A stretch of DNA of 8,784 nucleotides, from assembly GCA_002358965.1 (NCBI GenBank), contig DEPW01000147.1, forward strand, positions 1 to 8,784, given 5' to 3'. Every line of letters starts with the position of its first letter. Position 1 is the first letter of the stretch. The notes under the pieces are model-generated. The model did no database searches. It was not told the origin of the DNA and saw only the letters and a program-made list of their open reading frames with translations. Source of the stretch: Bacteroidales bacterium UBA3382. GTDB taxonomy: Bacteria; Bacteroidota; Bacteroidia; Bacteroidales; UBA932. The position numbers were made by a program, and so were the translations under genes. Below are positions 6,326 through 8,784 of the stretch, piece after piece.

Positions 6326-6685
6326 CTATTTCGAAATATACAGTTCTTTCAGATTCTTTAATGCATCCCTGGATATGTCGAGGTTGAATACGAAACCTTC
6401 TCCATCGCTTAATGTAAGCCTCTGCTGCGAGAGATTGATCCGATACACATAAGTATTATTGATTATGTATTTCTTTCCAACCCTAATAAAAATTTCCGCC
6501 TGCTCCTTCAATCTATCGGCCAATACTTTCTGCATCTTAGCCAGATTAACCGAAAAAACGCCTTTGAGTCCATTGCAGAGCACAATCGTTGTATAGTTTC
6601 CGTCTGCCTCAAAATAAACGATCTTGGAAATATCCATTCGCAACAACTCGTCACGCGAATTGAGGTAAAGATAATTTTTTTTCAT
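6326..6685 (-). CDS. Free-standing LytTR DNA-binding protein
   Basis: The product (119 residues from the ATG at 6685) is little more than one LytTR domain, the beta-rich DNA-binding fold of AgrA/LytR-type regulators. IVYFEADGNYTTIVLCNG (22-39) and FIRVGKKYIINNTYVYRI (66-83) match its conserved strands. There is no receiver domain, so phosphorylation by a histidine kinase is not the input. An upstream TTG (6691) would add two residues, but the ATG is the better start. It follows the membrane-protein gene by 22 nt and precedes the FHA-like gene by 3 nt. In this operon it is the only obvious transcriptional output and may control the operon itself; the kinase could be what modulates it, which is inference. 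Confidence 0.9.
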   Translation of the reverse strand: MKKNYLYLNSRDELLRMDISKIVYFEADGNYTTIVLCNGLKGVFSVNLAKMQKVLADRLKEQAEIFIRVGKKYIINNTYVYRINLSQQRLTLSDGEGFVFNLDISRDALKNLKELYISK

Positions 6686-6707
6686 AGACAATCTTTTTTT
6701 TAAATTT

Positions 6708-7274
6708 TTAACTGATATTTTTAAGGTTATGTATTCTATTGACTGTATTGTGCTGCTTCAACTGTTTTGCAAGCAATATCATATATGAACCTGTCGCCAA
6801 CAATGCAAAAAAAATCAAAAACATTGTCGGACATTTAAATTCCGCATTATTATAAAAAATGAAATAGACCATAAAGGACAATATTATTATCGTCATGATG
6901 GCCACAAGCGCCACATAAACACCGCCTTTCAGGATGCCTCCGTCAGGGTAGCTGCGCACCAGATACGAATATTCACGATCCGTCCACTTATTTCCCCACA
7001 CAAGTCCGTAGATTCCAAAAGTAATTATGGAAAGAACGAATGCTCCCCAAGCATTGGATGTATGCAGTTTGTCTTCTCTGCACGACTCATTCGTTTCGCG
7101 TGACATTTCATAGACCGTGACCAGACCGTATATTCCCGCTGTGATAATCGACAACAGGAAGATCTTAGTCAGGCGTCTGTCAGCCGGAAGACTTTTGCTT
7201 GATATTTTAACTAAATCACGGCTATTATTCGAAATACGGATATATTTGTCGTTGGCAAGGTCGGAGTGTTTCAT
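6708..7274 (-). CDS. DUF4234-like membrane protein
   Basis: This 188-residue protein begins with a polar stretch (1-35) followed by four hydrophobic segments at about 37-56, 77-95, 118-140 and 148-168. The first two contain nearly identical motifs, LSIITAGIYGLV (41-52) and LSIITFGIYGLV (81-92), each followed by polar residues and about 40 residues apart; such GIYGL-type helices are the mark of DUF4234-like proteins. The C-terminal pair of helices is not repeated. No enzymatic motif is seen; a sensory or scaffolding role at the inner membrane is plausible. It is the first gene of the four-gene operon, with a good promoter box 78 nt upstream and a leader hairpin. Base composition is clearly AT-rich (18 G+C in the 60 bases 6781-6840). 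Confidence 0.82.
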   Translation of the reverse strand: MKHSDLANDKYIRISNNSRDLVKISSKSLPADRRLTKIFLLSIITAGIYGLVTVYEMSRETNESCREDKLHTSNAWGAFVLSIITFGIYGLVWGNKWTDREYSYLVRSYPDGGILKGGVYVALVAIMTIIILSFMVYFIFYNNAEFKCPTMFLIFFALLATGSYMILLAKQLKQHNTVNRIHNLKNIS

Positions 7275-7295
7275 AATATGCTTTTGTATCTTTGT

Positions 7296-7322
7296 TTCAC
7301 AAGCAGCTGCGCACTTGCTGAA
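7296..7322 (-). other. Leader hairpin of the kinase operon
   Basis: TTCA and CAAG at the left pair with CTTG and TGAA at the right, with one bulged base, enclosing a loop that contains CAGCTG. It sits between the promoter box and the first start codon of the operon, so it would lie in the mRNA leader. It could stabilise the leader or be a dyad bound by the operon's LytTR protein; no evidence decides. Confidence 0.4.
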
Positions 7323-7351
7323 AACATGCCGAAGTCCCTAACATTTAGCCG

Positions 7352-7382
7352 CAAATATAATGATTATTTTCTTTACGGAAAA
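7352..7382 (-). promoter_or_regulatory. Promoter of the DUF4234-LytTR-FHA-kinase operon
   Basis: On the minus strand TATATTTG (7359-7352) is a perfect TAnnTTTG -7 box. A TTTT at 7382-7379, with a 19-bp spacer, is a near match to the -33 TTTG element. Transcription would start near 7345, giving a leader of roughly 70 nt before the ATG at 7274. No other comparable box occurs between the four genes, supporting one transcript. Confidence 0.65.
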
Positions 7383-7442
7383 CAGTTGATAGAGATTTTT
7401 AAGAGATGCCATGCCGTTTTTACGGGCGTTTACGAAACCCCG

Positions 7443-7463
7443 AAAAAGCGGAAAACCCGCTTT
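7443..7463 (-). terminator. Intrinsic terminator of the mechanosensitive channel gene
   Basis: Minus-strand reading: AAAGCGG, loop GTTTT, CCGCTTT, then two further T's. A perfect 7-bp GC-containing stem ending in five T's, placed 31 nt after the stop codon at 7495. It insulates the channel gene from the operon promoter at 7352-7382. Confidence 0.8.
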
Positions 7464-7494
7464 GGCGTCCTCCCGGAAGGCGGCAACGCACACT

Positions 7495-8736
7495 TCAGGA
7501 GCGGACAGAAGAAGAAACAGGGTCGGAGGACATGATATCCGCTCCCGAAGGCCGCTGGAAAACCCTGAGCCCGAAAGCAGGCATCGAAGCGATGACATGC
7601 TCGAGTACATCGGAAGCGATATTCTCATGAGGTACCCAATCCTTTTCGGCAGTAAAGAAATAGAGTTGCAACGGGAGGCCTTCCGATGTCGGCTCGAGCT
7701 GCCTGACCATCAGCATCAGACTGCCATTTACTGCCGGCAGATTGCGGAGATAGTGCTCTATGGCAGCACGGAAAAGCTTCAGGTTCACCACACTGTAAGG
7801 ATGAAACGGAGCCGCCGCCTTGTCGGCCCGTCCCTGCTCCGTGTCCGAAGGCGATGCAAGACCGAAACCCCGAGCCCACGGCTCGGCGGAAAAACGCTGC
7901 AACTCTTCGGCAGTGCAGAACCTTATGGAATTCATGTCGATACGGATACAACGGGCCACGCGGCGTCCCCCGCTCTCACGCATCCCGCGCCAGTTCTTGA
8001 AAGCATCGCTCACAAGCACATAGGGAGGTATAGTCACAATCGTATTGTCCCAGCTTCTGACCTTTACGGTATTCAGAGTGACCTCCTCGACCACCCCGTC
8101 GATACCGAATTTGTCCAACATTATCCAATCGCCAGGCCTTAACATGTCATGAGCCGACAGCTGGACGCCGGCGACAAGGCCGAGGATCGTATCCTTGAAG
8201 ACCAGCATCAGCACCGCCGCCGATGCCCCGAGCCCTGCTATCAGTGTGGTAAAATCCTTCTCTATCAGGATGCCTATCGTAAGTATGACCCCGATGCACA
8301 CGACTATGACCTTGAGCATCTGATACACCCCTTTCATAGGCTTGTTCCTCAAAGTCCTGGACTCTGCGGAAATATCGTACAGCGAAGTTATGAAACCGCA
8401 CACGAGACGGCAGGAAATGACGATGATATAGATATTCAGGGCCTTGGACAACAGTTCCGTCCATTGCGCCCCGCCCGGATAGAGCAACGGAAGGGCCACC
8501 TGGAAAGTAACCGGCGGAATCAGGTGGAAGACATTGTGCAGCACATTGCCGTCCGTCAGATAATTGTCCCAATTGAAAGTCGTTCTCGCGGCAATCCTGC
8601 GCACAAGAGGGACTATCAGCTTGCAACAAAGAAAATCCACAAGATACGCGACGACGACTATCGCACAGGCCACTACGATACGCGCCTGCGCGCCCATTCC
8701 GGTTATTTCATACACCCCTTCCATACCGACAAGCAT
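7495..8736 (-). CDS. ybdG: MscS-family mechanosensitive ion channel, YbdG-like
   Basis: The product is 413 residues, close to the 415 of E. coli YbdG, a minor mechanosensitive channel that opens under hypo-osmotic shock. Five hydrophobic segments lie at about 20-42, 66-86, 100-120, 138-158 and 163-192. The last contains the pore-lining part, AGLGASAAVLMLVFKDTILG (167-186), followed by VAGVQLSAHDMLRPGDWI (188-205). The cytoplasmic beta domain carries TVKVRSWDNTIVTIPP (223-238) and SDAFKNWRGMRESGGRR (243-259), nearly identical to YbdG, and the C-terminal domain keeps LMVRQLEPTSEGLPLQ (342-357). It sits in the inner membrane. The gene stands alone: promoter box at 8744-8751, terminator at 7443-7463. 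The ATG at 8736 lies only 7 nt after the -7 box, so the mRNA would be almost leaderless; the in-frame ATG at 8724 (removing four residues) is the alternative start. Sequence is GC-rich (37 G+C in 7861-7920). Confidence 0.94.
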   Translation of the reverse strand: MLVGMEGVYEITGMGAQARIVVACAIVVVAYLVDFLCCKLIVPLVRRIAARTTFNWDNYLTDGNVLHNVFHLIPPVTFQVALPLLYPGGAQWTELLSKALNIYIIVISCRLVCGFITSLYDISAESRTLRNKPMKGVYQMLKVIVVCIGVILTIGILIEKDFTTLIAGLGASAAVLMLVFKDTILGLVAGVQLSAHDMLRPGDWIMLDKFGIDGVVEEVTLNTVKVRSWDNTIVTIPPYVLVSDAFKNWRGMRESGGRRVARCIRIDMNSIRFCTAEELQRFSAEPWARGFGLASPSDTEQGRADKAAAPFHPYSVVNLKLFRAAIEHYLRNLPAVNGSLMLMVRQLEPTSEGLPLQLYFFTAEKDWVPHENIASDVLEHVIASMPAFGLRVFQRPSGADIMSSDPVSSSVRS

Positions 8737-8743
8737 TTGAAAG

Positions 8744-8751
8744 CAAAGATA
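8744..8751 (-). promoter_or_regulatory. Bacteroidota -7 promoter box for the channel gene
   Basis: Minus-strand TATCTTTG matches TAnnTTTG. It ends 7 nt before the ATG at 8736 and 19 nt before the ATG at 8724. No TTTG is seen at the expected -33 position in 8770-8775. Confidence 0.55.
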
Positions 8752-8784
8752 ACATAAAATGTGTAAGAAGCTGTTTAAAATTTT

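Noticed and set aside
6686..6691. TTG start for the LytTR gene at 6691
   Set aside because: It would add only two residues before a good ATG at 6685, without a better ribosome site.
7411..8757. Plus-strand frames of 243 and 202 codons (7411-8142, 8149-8757)
   Set aside because: Both are antisense to the YbdG-like channel gene, which matches its family over the full length.

Overview
This window looks like chromosome of a Bacteroidota, most likely a Bacteroidales gut or oral genus (genus not resolvable from the sequence). Evidence: three upstream regions carry the Bacteroidota -7 box TAnnTTTG; most genes have A-rich or weak ribosome sites; and the families present (WG repeats, FISUMP domain, DUF4234-like membrane protein, free-standing LytTR regulator, ECF sigma with a membrane partner) are typical of that phylum. 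There are nine protein genes and no tRNA, rRNA, CRISPR array or transposase.

Layout. (1) 1-2327, minus strand: a two-gene unit. A cytoplasmic SIMPL/DUF541 protein (1659-2327) overlaps by 8 nt a large WG-repeat protein that runs off the left edge (1-1666). The last visible residues of the latter are the opening strand and loop of a macro (ADP-ribose-binding) domain. (2) 2428-3537, plus strand: an ECF sigma factor and a four-helix membrane protein with a cytoplasmic coiled coil, probably its regulator. (3) 3538-4016: 479 nt without a credible gene, between convergent gene ends, rich in hairpins and holding a perfect 15-bp inverted repeat around 161 bp. (4) 4017-7274, minus strand: a tight four-gene operon in the order DUF4234-like membrane protein, LytTR DNA-binding protein, FHA-like/two-TM/zinc-ribbon protein, and Ser/Thr kinase fused to a C-terminal FISUMP domain. 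(5) 7495-8736, minus strand: an MscS-family channel close to E. coli YbdG, with its own promoter and an intrinsic terminator.

How the genes may work together. The four-gene operon reads as one signalling module: a membrane protein, a membrane-tethered phosphopeptide-reader-like protein, a soluble kinase with an unusual ligand-type C-terminal domain, and a DNA-binding output protein. No PP2C phosphatase is present. The ECF pair is a separate envelope-type signalling unit. The WG/macro protein and SIMPL partner form a third unit of unknown role, possibly linked to ADP-ribose chemistry.

The parts most worth attention are the WG-unknown-macro fusion, the soluble kinase-FISUMP fusion with its operon, and the structured inverted-repeat region just downstream of it.
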